This document shows positions 1-8,612 of a stretch of DNA of 64,000 nt, piece after piece. Origin of the DNA: Planosporangium spinosum (GTDB lineage Bacteria; Actinomycetota; Actinomycetes; Mycobacteriales; Micromonosporaceae); contig NZ_JBLYUB010000024.1 in assembly GCF_049999945.1 (NCBI RefSeq), positions 44,746 to 108,745 of the forward strand, in the 5' to 3' direction. The notes under the pieces are model-generated. The model had not been told where the DNA came from. It worked only from the letters and a program-made list of their open reading frames with translations, and ran no database searches. Position 1 is the stretch's first letter, and each line of letters begins with the position of its first letter. The position numbers and the translations under genes were made by a program.

Positions 1-2785
1 GCAGCAGCGCCCGTACCCGGGGCCGGATCGCCGCCCACTCCAACTGGCGGTCGGGCAACTCGAACCGGAAGCCGCCGAAGCAGCGCACCACGAGGGTGGG
101 CTCAGCGGATGTGGCCCGCGCCGGCCGGGCGTGGCCGGCCGCCTGGGCCGAGACTGTGGACCGCAGCTCGTGCCGGGCACGCCCAGCCAGGGACTCGGCC
201 GCGCACGCGGTGGCGAGCGCGGCCGCCCGACTGAAGCGCTCACGCGCGTCGGCCCGCTGCCCGGTGTCGCGAAGCGCGACGCCTTGGTCGATCAGCGCCC
301 GCGCGAGGTCCTGACGAGCCGGCGCGGCTTCCGACACCGCCACCGCCTCCCCCAGCAGCCGCAGCCCCTCGGCGCCACCGGTCACGATCCCGCTGGCGCG
401 CAGCGCCACTCCCAGCGCACGCGGTGTACCCCAGCGCCGGCTCAGCTCAAGCTGCTCGGCGGCCAGCCACCGGGCCTCGGCCTCCTGGCCCAGGCGGTGG
501 TGGGCGAGCGCGGCCCAGGCGCGCCACGGGTCGTACCCGGCGCTTCGAACTCCGGCGTCATCCAGCCCCTTGCCGTACTCGTGCAGGTCGGCCAGCCCAC
601 CGCGAACGTCGTCCCGGGCCAGCCGTACCAGGCCCCGCGCCGCGAGCAGCTCCACCGGACGCGGTGCCACCACCGGGCTGTCGGCCACGCCCGCCCGGTC
701 AAGCAGCGCCTGCGCCTCATCCAGCCGGTCACGGTCGATCAGGACGTACACGAGCATGGACACCGGCAGCAGCCAGGAGCACTGGTCCGGGTCCGCGCCG
801 ATCTCGGTCAACAACGCGAACGCCCGGCGCGCGTGCTGCTCGGCCTCGATCAGCCGTCCGGCCAGGTAGGAGACCCGGCCGTGCACGGCTGCGGCTGCCG
901 CCTGGTTGAGCCGCCACCCCAGCGCCTTCGCCGTCCCGTCGGCGGCCGCACAGAGCGCCGGTACCGGGTCGAGGTGCCCGGCCCGGGTCAACGACACGGC
1001 GGCGGCCCAGTACGGCACGACCTCCTCGTAGGTGCGGGGCGGCCCGGCGGCGACCGCCTCCCGCGCCAGGGCCGCGGTACGGGCCGCCGACGCGCCCAAG
1101 CGCCCCTCCTGCTCGGCGCGGGCTGCGAGGATCGCCCGGCGCACGGCCGGGTGGCTGTCTTCGTCGAGCGCCAGTGTCGCGAGTCGGCGGTCCATTTCCG
1201 ATGCCCGGGACAGGTCCAGGAGCGTGACGGACAGGGCCCGGATCTGAAGCCTCCGGGCGAGGTCGGGATCGCGTCTGCCGACCCGCTCGGCCGCCTCGTC
1301 GAGCAACCGCAGGGTGTCCGTGTCGACCCGGCCTGCCAGCAGTCCGTTGGCCAATCCGGACACCACCGTGCCCCGGACGGTGTCGTCGTCGGCCGCCGCC
1401 AGCGCCGCGGTCAGCCGTTCCATGCCGGCGGGCAGGTCCACGAAGAGCAGGGCGGTGCCCAGCTCGGCGAGCACCGCCGGGCGTGTTCGCGCCGCCCGCG
1501 GCTCACGGAGCGCCCGTTCCAGGTATCCGACGGCCGTCCCGGCGTCGCCGCGGGCGAGGGCGGACCGGGCCGCGTGACGCAGCACCTGCTCGGCCCAGGG
1601 CTCACCGGCCAGCGACGCGCGCATGAGATGGTCGGCGACCTCCGACTCGTCGCGCCCCGCCCGGTACGACAACTCGGCGGCACGGACGCGGGCGCGGCGG
1701 ACGGCACCGGCCCCCATCTCCCGGGCGACCGCCGAGGCCAGCAGCGGGTGGACGAACGCGAGCGGTGGCCCGTCCCGCAGGATCCGTTGGCGCACGAGCG
1801 CGTCCGCGGCCTTCACCGCCTGGGCCGGGTCGAGGTCGGCCAGCTCCGCCGCCAGGTCTGGCTCGGCGGCGCCGTCGAGCGCAGCGATGGCGTGGACCAG
1901 CGAGGTCGCGGCCGGGTCGGTCCGGTACACCTCGGTGAGCAAGGCGTGCGCCATCGCCGGCGTGGCGAACTCGCCGATCCGTCGGGCCGTTCCGGCCGTG
2001 GGCCCGGCGCCCCGGGCCGCGAGCTCGCCGAGCAGCTCATGGAGCAGCCGGGGGTTTCCCGCGGTGGCGTGCCGGCACGCCTCGACGAACGCGTCATCCG
2101 GCCATGCGGCCAGGACGTCCCGGATGACGCTGGCGCAGGCCTCGCGGTCCAGGCCGGTCAGCGGCAGCCGGCGCAGTCGTGCGATCAACTCGCCGAGCAC
2201 CGGTGTCGCCGTGCGCTGCCCGGCGGGTACCGCGGCGAGCACACCGACCGGCATGGACGAGCACCGGCGCAGCAGGTAGGCGACCCAGCGCAGGGAGAGT
2301 ACGTCGCACCAGTGCAGGTCGTCGAGCACGACCAGCAGCGGACGCTCCGACGCGCGGCGGGCCACCACCGCCTGCCACCGGTCGAAGATCGCATACAGCC
2401 GGCCACCCTGCGGATCACCGCTGTCCGGGGCACCACTGTCCGGGGCACCACTGTCCGGATCACTGCTTTCCAGGGCACCGGAGGGGCAGCCCCAGCGCAG
2501 GTCAAACCCGTCCCCGGGCAGAGACTGAAGCACCTGCCGCGCGGCGGCCAGCGGCGCGTTCTGCTCCAGAACGTCGGCCGCGGCACGCCCGACGGCGTAC
2601 CCGCGCACCTCAGCCATGTCCGCGGCGCTCGCCAGCAGCGCGCTGCGGCCTATCCCGGGCTCCCCCTCCACGAGCAGCGCCGCGCCACGGCCCGTGGACA
2701 GGGCGTCGAGGAGGTCGGTGACGGCCATGAGTCCGCGTCCGCGTCCGGGTAGCAGTCGGGGCGCGGAATGCATGAAGTGGCTCAT
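1..2785 (-). CDS. Large AAA-type ATPase transcriptional regulator with C-terminal SARP-like domain (partial)
   Basis: The minus strand is open from an ATG at 2785 (another in-frame ATG at 2773) to the left edge, so the C-terminus is cut off. The N-terminal AAA domain starts at about residue 20 with a P-loop GEPGIGRSALL and a Walker B stretch LLVVLDDLHW. The usual P-loop lysine is arginine (codon CGC). A long helical, TPR-like middle follows. The last visible residues, VVRCFGGFRFEL, look like the beginning of a winged-helix OmpR/SARP-type DNA-binding domain. That order (ATPase, TPR, C-terminal DNA-binding) resembles LAL/SARP-like regulators. A serine/aspartate-proline repeat (PDSGAPDSGAPDSG) lies near residue 115, encoded by direct repeats at about 2413-2460. 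A long plus-strand ORF at 131-2752 is only its complement. The start and the missing C-terminus are uncertain; the target is unknown. Confidence 0.8.
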   Translation of the reverse strand, partial: MSHFMHSAPRLLPGRGRGLMAVTDLLDALSTGRGAALLVEGEPGIGRSALLASAADMAEVRGYAVGRAAADVLEQNAPLAAARQVLQSLPGDGFDLRWGCPSGALESSDPDSGAPDSGAPDSGDPQGGRLYAIFDRWQAVVARRASERPLLVVLDDLHWCDVLSLRWVAYLLRRCSSMPVGVLAAVPAGQRTATPVLGELIARLRRLPLTGLDREACASVIRDVLAAWPDDAFVEACRHATAGNPRLLHELLGELAARGAGPTAGTARRIGEFATPAMAHALLTEVYRTDPAATSLVHAIAALDGAAEPDLAAELADLDPAQAVKAADALVRQRILRDGPPLAFVHPLLASAVAREMGAGAVRRARVRAAELSYRAGRDESEVADHLMRASLAGEPWAEQVLRHAARSALARGDAGTAVGYLERALREPRAARTRPAVLAELGTALLFVDLPAGMERLTAALAAADDDTVRGTVVSGLANGLLAGRVDTDTLRLLDEAAERVGRRDPDLARRLQIRALSVTLLDLSRASEMDRRLATLALDEDSHPAVRRAILAARAEQEGRLGASAARTAALAREAVAAGPPRTYEEVVPYWAAAVSLTRAGHLDPVPALCAAADGTAKALGWRLNQAAAAAVHGRVSYLAGRLIEAEQHARRAFALLTEIGADPDQCSWLLPVSMLVYVLIDRDRLDEAQALLDRAGVADSPVVAPRPVELLAARGLVRLARDDVRGGLADLHEYGKGLDDAGVRSAGYDPWRAWAALAHHRLGQEAEARWLAAEQLELSRRWGTPRALGVALRASGIVTGGAEGLRLLGEAVAVSEAAPARQDLARALIDQGVALRDTGQRADARERFSRAAALATACAAESLAGRARHELRSTVSAQAAGHARPARATSAEPTLVVRCFGGFRFELPDRQLEWAAIRPRVRALL

Positions 2786-3127
2786 GATTCCAGAGATGGC
2801 CGTGCCAGTCCGGATCGTGGCTTTTCCCACCGCAACACCGAAACGAGTCTAGTGGCTGAAACTTCAGGGAGTAGCGCCCGAATAACGCGATGTGCGCCAC
2901 TAAGGACAGTGCGTATCAGCTCCTACGACCCCGCCGAGCAGCGACGCGGTCCGGCGGACGGGACCGCGACACCCCGTCACGCCGTGACGGGGTGTCCGCT
3001 GGGCGGTGCGGCTTGTCGGGCGCACCATCAGTAGAGATGTCCCTCTCCGACCGTCGAAGCCTGGGAGGGTTGGACGACGATCGGGAGCCTGGATCTTCTC
3101 GGCCCGCCGGTTGAGCAGCACGGGAGT
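2786..3127. other. Intergenic region holding a terminator hairpin
   Basis: This stretch separates the start of the ATPase regulator from the end of the aldehyde dehydrogenase, both on the minus strand. The only structure seen is the hairpin at 2968-2996. The part from about 2790 to 2940 must hold the promoter of the regulator, but no clear -10/-35 pair was identified. Confidence 0.5.
2968..2996 (-). terminator. Hairpin terminator after the aldehyde dehydrogenase
   Basis: Perfect 14-bp arms (2968-2981 and 2983-2996) flank one central base, giving a 12-bp GC-rich stem with a 5-nt loop. It lies about 130 nt downstream of the dehydrogenase stop on the minus strand. There is no T-tract, as is common for actinomycete terminators. 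Confidence 0.6.
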
Positions 3128-4621
3128 TCAGAAGTGGAAGCTCCGGTTCTGTTCACGTGCGGAGACCCACTGGAGCTCGCAGAATTCCTCGGCGGCGACA
3201 CCCACACCGAATCGTCCCCAGCCGGTGTCCTTCACGCCGCCGAAAGGCATGTGCGGCTCGTCGTTGACCGGTTGGTCGTTGACATGCACGATGCCCACCT
3301 CCAGTCGCGATGCCAGCCGCAGGGCTCGCGGAACGTCCCGGGAGATGATGGATGCGGCCAGACCCAGATCCGACTGGTTGGCTCGATCGACCGCCTCCTC
3401 GGCGGACTCGACGATCTCCACAGTGACAACGGGCCCGAAGGTTTCACCCTGGGCGATCTCCGTTTCGGCCGGCACGTCGATGAGCACGGTTGCGGGATAG
3501 CACGGCGGCCGGGCTTCTCCACCCGCGAGGATCTGGGCTCCGGCGTCAACTGCCTCCTTGACTCGACGCTCGAGGAGCGCCAACGCCCATTCGTTGATCA
3601 CCGGGCCGACCACCGTGGCCGGGTCGGTCGGATCCCCGGTGGGAAGAGACGCCACCTTGGCGGCGAACTTTTCCAGAAACCGCTCCGCGATCGGCCGAGC
3701 CACGTAGATGCGGCGGGCGCACATGCAGATTTGTCCCTGGTGCAGGAAGGCGCCGTAGGCCGCGGCGTCAACGGCGTAGTCCAGGTCGGCGTCCTCGGCG
3801 ATGATCATCGGGTTCTGACCGCTGAGTTGAAGCACGATGCGCTTCAGGTAGGTGCCGGCCTTCTCGGCAAGGCGCCTGCCGGTGGGGGTTGAACCGGTGA
3901 AGTTCAGGCGCTTGACCGAGCGGCTGGCGAGCATCGCGTCGGCGATCAGACCGGCGTCACCGGGAGCGTGGGTCACCACGTTCAGCGCACCTGCGGGCAG
4001 GCCCGCCTCGTGAAGGATCTCGGCCCACAGCGCACCGCCCGTGTAGGGGGACTCCTCCGAGGGCTTCAGGACCACGGTGTTGCCCAGCGCCAGCGGCCCG
4101 ACGATCGCACGACCACTCAGCGTCAGGGAGGCGTTCCACGGGGCGATGGCACCGACGACCCCGACGGGACGGCGGACCGCCATTGCGTGAGTCCCCGGTA
4201 TGTCCGAAGGCAGGAGTTCGCCGGTCGGCCGGTAGGCCAGCTGCGCTGCCTGGCGAAGCAGGTTCGCGGCGAAGTCGATTTGGACGTGTGCGAAATGCAC
4301 CCCGCAGCCGGTTTCCAGCGCGAGCGCCTGCATGACCCGCCCCCGCTCGGCCTCGAGCACGTCGGCGGCCCTCAGGAAAACCGCCTGGCGCTGTGCCGGC
4401 CCGGTCTGTGACCACCCGGTGAACGCGGACTGCGCTTCCTCGATCGCCCGGCGGGCGTCTTCCCCGTCACCCGCTGATACCTGGCTCAGCACATCCCCGG
4501 ACCACGGTGAGCGGTTGTCATAGGTACGCCCCGAGACGGCGTCGACCCAGGACCCGCCGATGAAGTGACGCACGGGTCGCCGTACTCCGGCGAACGCGTC
4601 GACCGGCTTCTCCCCCGCCAT
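3128..4621 (-). CDS. Aldehyde dehydrogenase family protein, aromatic aldehyde type
   Basis: A 497-aa cytosolic NAD(P)-dependent aldehyde dehydrogenase, full length for the family. The NAD-binding GSTPTGRRLAEKAG loop and the nucleophile cysteine in GQICMCARR are present, and the end matches vanillin/benzaldehyde dehydrogenases (VNDQPVNDEPHMPFGG). The normally invariant general-base segment ELGG reads VLQLSGQNP instead (about residues 265-273): the catalytic glutamate is glutamine, encoded by CAA. The enzyme may therefore be impaired, or use a different base. It is divergent from the IclR gene, with a palindrome between them, and so is probably controlled by it. The likely role is oxidation of an aromatic aldehyde to the acid, parallel to the second dehydrogenase at 13024-14487. 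Confidence 0.85.
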   Translation of the reverse strand: MAGEKPVDAFAGVRRPVRHFIGGSWVDAVSGRTYDNRSPWSGDVLSQVSAGDGEDARRAIEEAQSAFTGWSQTGPAQRQAVFLRAADVLEAERGRVMQALALETGCGVHFAHVQIDFAANLLRQAAQLAYRPTGELLPSDIPGTHAMAVRRPVGVVGAIAPWNASLTLSGRAIVGPLALGNTVVLKPSEESPYTGGALWAEILHEAGLPAGALNVVTHAPGDAGLIADAMLASRSVKRLNFTGSTPTGRRLAEKAGTYLKRIVLQLSGQNPMIIAEDADLDYAVDAAAYGAFLHQGQICMCARRIYVARPIAERFLEKFAAKVASLPTGDPTDPATVVGPVINEWALALLERRVKEAVDAGAQILAGGEARPPCYPATVLIDVPAETEIAQGETFGPVVTVEIVESAEEAVDRANQSDLGLAASIISRDVPRALRLASRLEVGIVHVNDQPVNDEPHMPFGGVKDTGWGRFGVGVAAEEFCELQWVSAREQNRSFHF

Positions 4622-4735
4622 GACACTCGCTTTCTGATCGGTACCGGTGCGTCGAGCCGCAGTAGGCCGCCGCCTTGTGACAGATTGCCAGGAACGAAAG
4701 AAGAGTTTCCTCTATCCTCCGTATGGTCAACGTGT

Positions 4736-4754
4736 CGTTCGATCTGTTCGAACG
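4736..4754. promoter_or_regulatory. Candidate IclR operator, CGTTC-N9-GAACG
   Basis: A 19-bp inverted repeat with perfect 7-bp arms (CGTTCGA / TCGAACG) and a 5-bp centre. It sits between the divergent dehydrogenase and IclR genes, 21 bp before the IclR start. The same half-sites with the same spacing recur at 5636-5654. Confidence 0.55.
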
Positions 4755-4774
4755 CACCCCCTTATTCTGGATCG

Positions 4775-5614
4775 ATGGTTGACCAGAACAAGCCCGTACG
4801 TGAGCCGGGAGGGGAGGCCTCGAAGTCCGGGGACTTCTCGGTCTCGCTGGAGCGCGGCCTGAAGATCCTGTCCGCGTTCAACGGCAGCCGGTCCGTGCTG
4901 GGCATCGCCGATCTCGCTCGGGCGGTCGACCTGACAAAGAGCACCACGCACCGGTATGTCACGACCCTGACGAAGCTGGGCTACCTGCAGCAGGACACCG
5001 AGACGAAGAAGTACTTCCTCGGTCCACGAGTGGTTGACCTGGGCTTCTCCGCGATCGAGTCCATGGACCTCACGCGGGTCGCGGCTCCGCTGCTGCAGAG
5101 CCTCGCCGACCAGACCGGCTTCACCGTGAGCATGGCCATCTGCGACGGACCGGACGTGGTGTACGTCGACCGGCGGCGCAGCGGGCGTCGGAACGCCCTC
5201 GCCATGGACCTCAACCTGCAGGTCGGTTCACGGCTGCCGGCCTACTGCACGGCGATGGGCAAGGCGATCCTTGCCCATAAGGACCCCCAGACCCTCCGGC
5301 AGATCCTCGAGCGTTCGGACCTGGCCCGCCGCGGTCCGAAGACCATCACGAACCGCGAACAGCTCATGACGGCCCTGGCCAAGGTCCGGCAGAGCGGTGT
5401 GGCCGTCAATGATGAGGAACTCACCCCCGGTTTGCGGTCATTCGCCGCACCGGTGTGGGACAGGACCGGCGAGGTGGTCGCCGCCCTGAATGTGGCGGTT
5501 CACCTGAGCGCGGCGCCGAGCTCGATCGAGTCGCTCGCCGCCCGGATAGAGCCCCACCTCAGGCGGACCGCACGGGAGATCTCACGCAGGCTCGGGTACC
5601 GAAGCCCGGAGTGA
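4775..5614 (+). CDS. IclR family transcriptional regulator
   Basis: A 279-aa regulator. The N-terminal winged helix (about residues 20-85) contains the recognition region LTKSTTHRYVTTLTKLGYL. The C-terminal IclR effector domain (about 95-270) contains the typical PAYCTAMGKAILA segment and GLRSFAAPVWD. The ATG at 4775 gives the family's normal length; the reading frame is open further upstream but codes nothing recognisable there. IclR proteins often control catabolism of aromatic compounds by binding a pathway ligand. The placement between a divergent aldehyde dehydrogenase and an aromatic uptake/oxidation operon, with a shared palindrome before both, makes local control the best guess. Confidence 0.9.
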   Translation: MVDQNKPVREPGGEASKSGDFSVSLERGLKILSAFNGSRSVLGIADLARAVDLTKSTTHRYVTTLTKLGYLQQDTETKKYFLGPRVVDLGFSAIESMDLTRVAAPLLQSLADQTGFTVSMAICDGPDVVYVDRRRSGRRNALAMDLNLQVGSRLPAYCTAMGKAILAHKDPQTLRQILERSDLARRGPKTITNREQLMTALAKVRQSGVAVNDEELTPGLRSFAAPVWDRTGEVVAALNVAVHLSAAPSSIESLAARIEPHLRRTAREISRRLGYRSPE

Positions 5615-5635
5615 TCGTTCGGACTGCTGAACTTC

Positions 5636-5654
5636 CGTTCCGGAAAACCGAACG
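5636..5654. promoter_or_regulatory. Second candidate IclR operator, CGTTC-N9-GAACG
   Basis: The arms CGTTCCG and CCGAACG differ from a perfect inverted repeat at one base pair. Half-sites and spacing are identical to the element at 4736-4754. It lies about 160 bp before the binding-protein gene that opens the importer operon. A looser copy with an 8-bp centre (CGTTC...GAAC) lies just upstream at 5616-5632. Confidence 0.5.
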
Positions 5655-5814
5655 CATTGTTGCCTGCGTCACACCGGGCCTTTTACATTCCTCCCGCGCC
5701 AGCGCCCACTTGCTCGCTGCGAAGGGCGGCGCGCGGTCTCGGACCGCTTCATCCACACCCCGGGCAGGTCATGCGACAGACCTGACCTACCCGGGTCGAT
5801 AAAAGGAGTCGGGC

Positions 5815-7122
5815 GTGAGCGACACCTCCATGGGCGGTATCAACCGTCGTTCCCTCCTCAAGGCGGTGGGCCTGGGAGCCGCCGCCGTCGGCAGCACCCC
5901 CCTGCTGAGTGCCTGCGGCGGCCTCAAGGGCGCGGGAAGTTCCTCGTCCGACGTACTCAAGATCGGCTATGTCAGCCCGCAGACGGGCCCCCTCGCCGGA
6001 TTCGCGACCGCCGACAACTTCGTGGTGAAGCAGATCCAGGAGGCCGTCAAGAACGGCTTTACCGCGGGCGGCAAGAAGCGCAAGATCGAGATCGTCGTCA
6101 AGGACACCCAGTCCAACCCGAACCGCGCCACCGAGGTCACCCGGCAGCTGATCAACAGCGACAAGGTGGACCTGATCGTCGGCTCGTCCACGCCGGACAC
6201 CACCAACCCGGTGGCCGACCAGTGCGAGGCCAACGGCATCCCGAACGTCACCACGATCGCGCCCTGGGAGGCCTGGTTTCACGGCCGTAACGGCAAATCC
6301 GGCCAGGGATTCAAGTACACGACGCTGTTCTTCTTCGGTATGCAGCAGTTCGCCGACTGCTTCTTCCCCATGTGGGAGCGGATCGGCGTCTCCAACAAGA
6401 ACGTGGCGGCGCTGTGGCCCAACGACACCGACGCCAACGCGTTCCGGCAGGGACTGGCGCCGATGATGAGCAAGGCGGGCTACACCCCTGTCGACGGCGG
6501 CGCGTACCAGGACGTGGCCACCGACTTCACCTCGCAGATCGCGAAGTTCAAGAACTCCGGCGCCGAACTGTTCACCTGCACGCCGATCCCGCCGGACTTC
6601 CAGACCTTCTGGAAGCAGGCCCAGCAGCAGGGATTCCGGCCGAAACTCGCCACGGTCGCGAAGGTCATGCTGTTCCCGTCGGAGGCCGAGGCGCTCGGCC
6701 CCCTCGCCAACAACATCGCCACCGACTTCTGGTGGAGCCCGGCGCACCCGTACAAGTCGATCCTCGACGGGCGCAGCGCCAAGCAGCTCGCCGACGACTT
6801 CGCCGCCTCGACGGGCAAGCAGTGGACCCAGGCGCTCGGCTCCGTGTACTCGCTGTTCGAGATCGCGATCCAGGCGTTCAAGGACGCCAGCGACCCGAAG
6901 GACCGCGATGAGGTCGCGTCCAAGCTGCGCACCATGAAGATCAACTGCATGAGCGGTGACCTGGACTTCACCGCTGGACCGGAGCCGGGCATCGCCATCC
7001 AGCACCCGGTGGGCGGCCAGTGGCGCAAGGGCAGCAAGTTCCCGTGGGACGTCGTCATCGTCGACAACACGCCGAACAAGTCCGTCCCGGTCGGCGGCGA
7101 CCTCGTTGCGACCAACGCCTGA
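5815..7122 (+). CDS. ABC transporter substrate-binding lipoprotein (branched-chain amino-acid type, probably aromatic ligand)
   Basis: A 435-aa periplasmic-binding-fold protein of the Leu/Ile/Val (HAAT) type. The N-terminus has a twin-arginine motif (NRRSLLKAVG) and a lipobox (LLSACGG), so it should be Tat-exported and lipid-anchored. The mature part contains IGYVSPQTGPLAG and ATEVTRQLINSDKVDLIVG, typical of the family. The GTG start at 5815 follows a strong AAAAGGAG site. It is the first gene of an operon with two ATPases and two permeases, followed by amidase and alcohol/aldehyde dehydrogenase genes. The context suggests an aromatic or amide ligand rather than amino acids, which is an inference. 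Confidence 0.88.
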   Translation: MSDTSMGGINRRSLLKAVGLGAAAVGSTPLLSACGGLKGAGSSSSDVLKIGYVSPQTGPLAGFATADNFVVKQIQEAVKNGFTAGGKKRKIEIVVKDTQSNPNRATEVTRQLINSDKVDLIVGSSTPDTTNPVADQCEANGIPNVTTIAPWEAWFHGRNGKSGQGFKYTTLFFFGMQQFADCFFPMWERIGVSNKNVAALWPNDTDANAFRQGLAPMMSKAGYTPVDGGAYQDVATDFTSQIAKFKNSGAELFTCTPIPPDFQTFWKQAQQQGFRPKLATVAKVMLFPSEAEALGPLANNIATDFWWSPAHPYKSILDGRSAKQLADDFAASTGKQWTQALGSVYSLFEIAIQAFKDASDPKDRDEVASKLRTMKINCMSGDLDFTAGPEPGIAIQHPVGGQWRKGSKFPWDVVIVDNTPNKSVPVGGDLVATNA

Positions 7123-7874
7123 TGAACCAGCTGCTGCACCTCGAAGACGTCACCAAGAGCTTCGGCCGGGTGACCGTCGCGAAGGACCTGACGCTCTCCG
7201 TCTCCCCCGGCGAGGCGCTCGGCATCGTGGGCCCGAACGGAGCCGGCAAGTCCAGCCTGTTCGCCATGATCTCCGGTGACCTTCGTCCGGACAGCGGCGC
7301 GGTGTGGTTCGAGGGGCGGGACGTCACCGACGTCCCGCCCCATGCCCGGACCCGGGCCGGCATCGGCCGCACCTACCAGGTGCCACGCCCGTTCGAGCAT
7401 CTCACGGCCTTCGAAAACGTGCTGGTGTGCGGCTACCAGGGCGCCGCGCTGAAGGGCAGACAGGCCTGGCAGCACACCATGGGCGTGCTCGAACGCACCG
7501 GTCTCGCCGACCTCGCCAACACCCCGGCAGGGCGGCTCGGACTGTTGCAGCGCAAGCGCCTCGAGGTGGCGCGGGCCGTGGCAACCAATCCGCGACTGCT
7601 GCTGCTCGACGAGGTGGCCGGTGGTCTGACCCAGCCCGAAGTACTCGAGTTGGTGACGATGGTCAAGCAGTTGCACGCCGAAGGTCTGGGCATCGTCTGG
7701 ATCGAGCATGTCGTGCACGCGCTGGTGAAGACCGTCGGCCGGATGGTCTGTCTCGCCGGTGGAGACGTGGTCGCCGACGGCGAACCGACCCAGGTGCTCG
7801 CCGACCCCAAGGTACGCGAGCTGTATCTCGGTGCGGGGCCGGAAACCGACCTGCCCGAGGAGGTGGCGTCATGA
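7122..7874 (+). CDS. ABC transporter ATP-binding protein, LivG-like
   Basis: A 250-aa ATPase of the branched-chain-type importer. The Walker A motif is GPNGAGKSS; the Walker B region is RLLLLDEVAGGL. The signature region reads LGLLQRKRLEVARA, a variant without a canonical LSGGQ that resembles one LivG-like subclade. The ATG shares a base with the stop of the binding protein (TGATG), and the 3' end overlaps the next gene by ATGA, so the two are translationally coupled. Confidence 0.88.
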   Translation: MNQLLHLEDVTKSFGRVTVAKDLTLSVSPGEALGIVGPNGAGKSSLFAMISGDLRPDSGAVWFEGRDVTDVPPHARTRAGIGRTYQVPRPFEHLTAFENVLVCGYQGAALKGRQAWQHTMGVLERTGLADLANTPAGRLGLLQRKRLEVARAVATNPRLLLLDEVAGGLTQPEVLELVTMVKQLHAEGLGIVWIEHVVHALVKTVGRMVCLAGGDVVADGEPTQVLADPKVRELYLGAGPETDLPEEVAS

Positions 7875-8611
7875 CCCTGCTCTCGATCCGCGACCTCACC
7901 GTCCACCATGGGCAGCTGTGTGCCGTGGACGGACTCAGCCTGGAGCTCGAACAGGGCGAGGTTCTGGCCGTCATCGGGGCGAACGGGGCCGGCAAGTCGA
8001 CACTGCTGCGTGCCCTCGCCGGGCTCAACCCGCCCACGTCGGGGAGCATCCACCTGGGCGACCGCGACATCACCAGGCTGCCGGCCCACAAGCGGGTGTC
8101 TGCCGGCGTCGCGCTCGTACCGGAGGGACGGCGGCTCTTCCGCTCGTTGACGGTAGAAGAGAACCTGCTGACCGGCACCTACCGTAAGCGTCCGGGCCCA
8201 TGGACGCTGGCCCGCGTCTATGAGCTTTTCCCCTGGATGGCCGAGCGGCGCAAGCAGAACGCCGCTCAGCTGTCCGGTGGCGAGCAGCAGTCCGTGGCCA
8301 TCGGCCGCGCCCTGCTGTCGAACCCCGACCTGCTACTGATCGACGAGTTGTCACTGGGCCTCGCACCGGTGATCGTGCGCCGCATCTACGAGGTCCTGCC
8401 GGGCATCGTGGGCAACGGGACGACGGCGCTGATCGTGGAGCAGGACGTATCCCAGGCGATGCGCGTCGCGGACCGGGTGCACTGCCTCCTGGAGGGCCGG
8501 TCGGTGCTCGAGGGACGGCCGCAGGATCTGACCCCTGAGCAGGTGGAGCACGCCTACTTCGGCATTGGAGAGGCGCTCCCCGCCGGGGGCGCACGAGAGG
8601 GACAACACTGA
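7871..8611 (+). CDS. ABC transporter ATP-binding protein, LivF-like
   Basis: A 246-aa second ATPase of the importer. It has Walker A GANGAGKST, signature AQLSGGEQQSVAIG, and Walker B DLLLIDELSLGL followed by the LAP motif typical of LivF. The ATG at 7871 overlaps the preceding stop by 4 nt (ATGA). It should pair with the LivG-like subunit as a heterodimer energising the two permeases downstream. Confidence 0.9.
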   Translation: MTLLSIRDLTVHHGQLCAVDGLSLELEQGEVLAVIGANGAGKSTLLRALAGLNPPTSGSIHLGDRDITRLPAHKRVSAGVALVPEGRRLFRSLTVEENLLTGTYRKRPGPWTLARVYELFPWMAERRKQNAAQLSGGEQQSVAIGRALLSNPDLLLIDELSLGLAPVIVRRIYEVLPGIVGNGTTALIVEQDVSQAMRVADRVHCLLEGRSVLEGRPQDLTPEQVEHAYFGIGEALPAGGAREGQH

Positions 8612-8612
8612 C

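Noticed and set aside
131..2752. An 873-codon plus-strand ORF
   Set aside because: It is the complement of the regulator gene. Its translation is low-complexity Arg/Gly/Pro/Gln-rich, while the minus strand shows a P-loop, Walker B and SARP-like segments.
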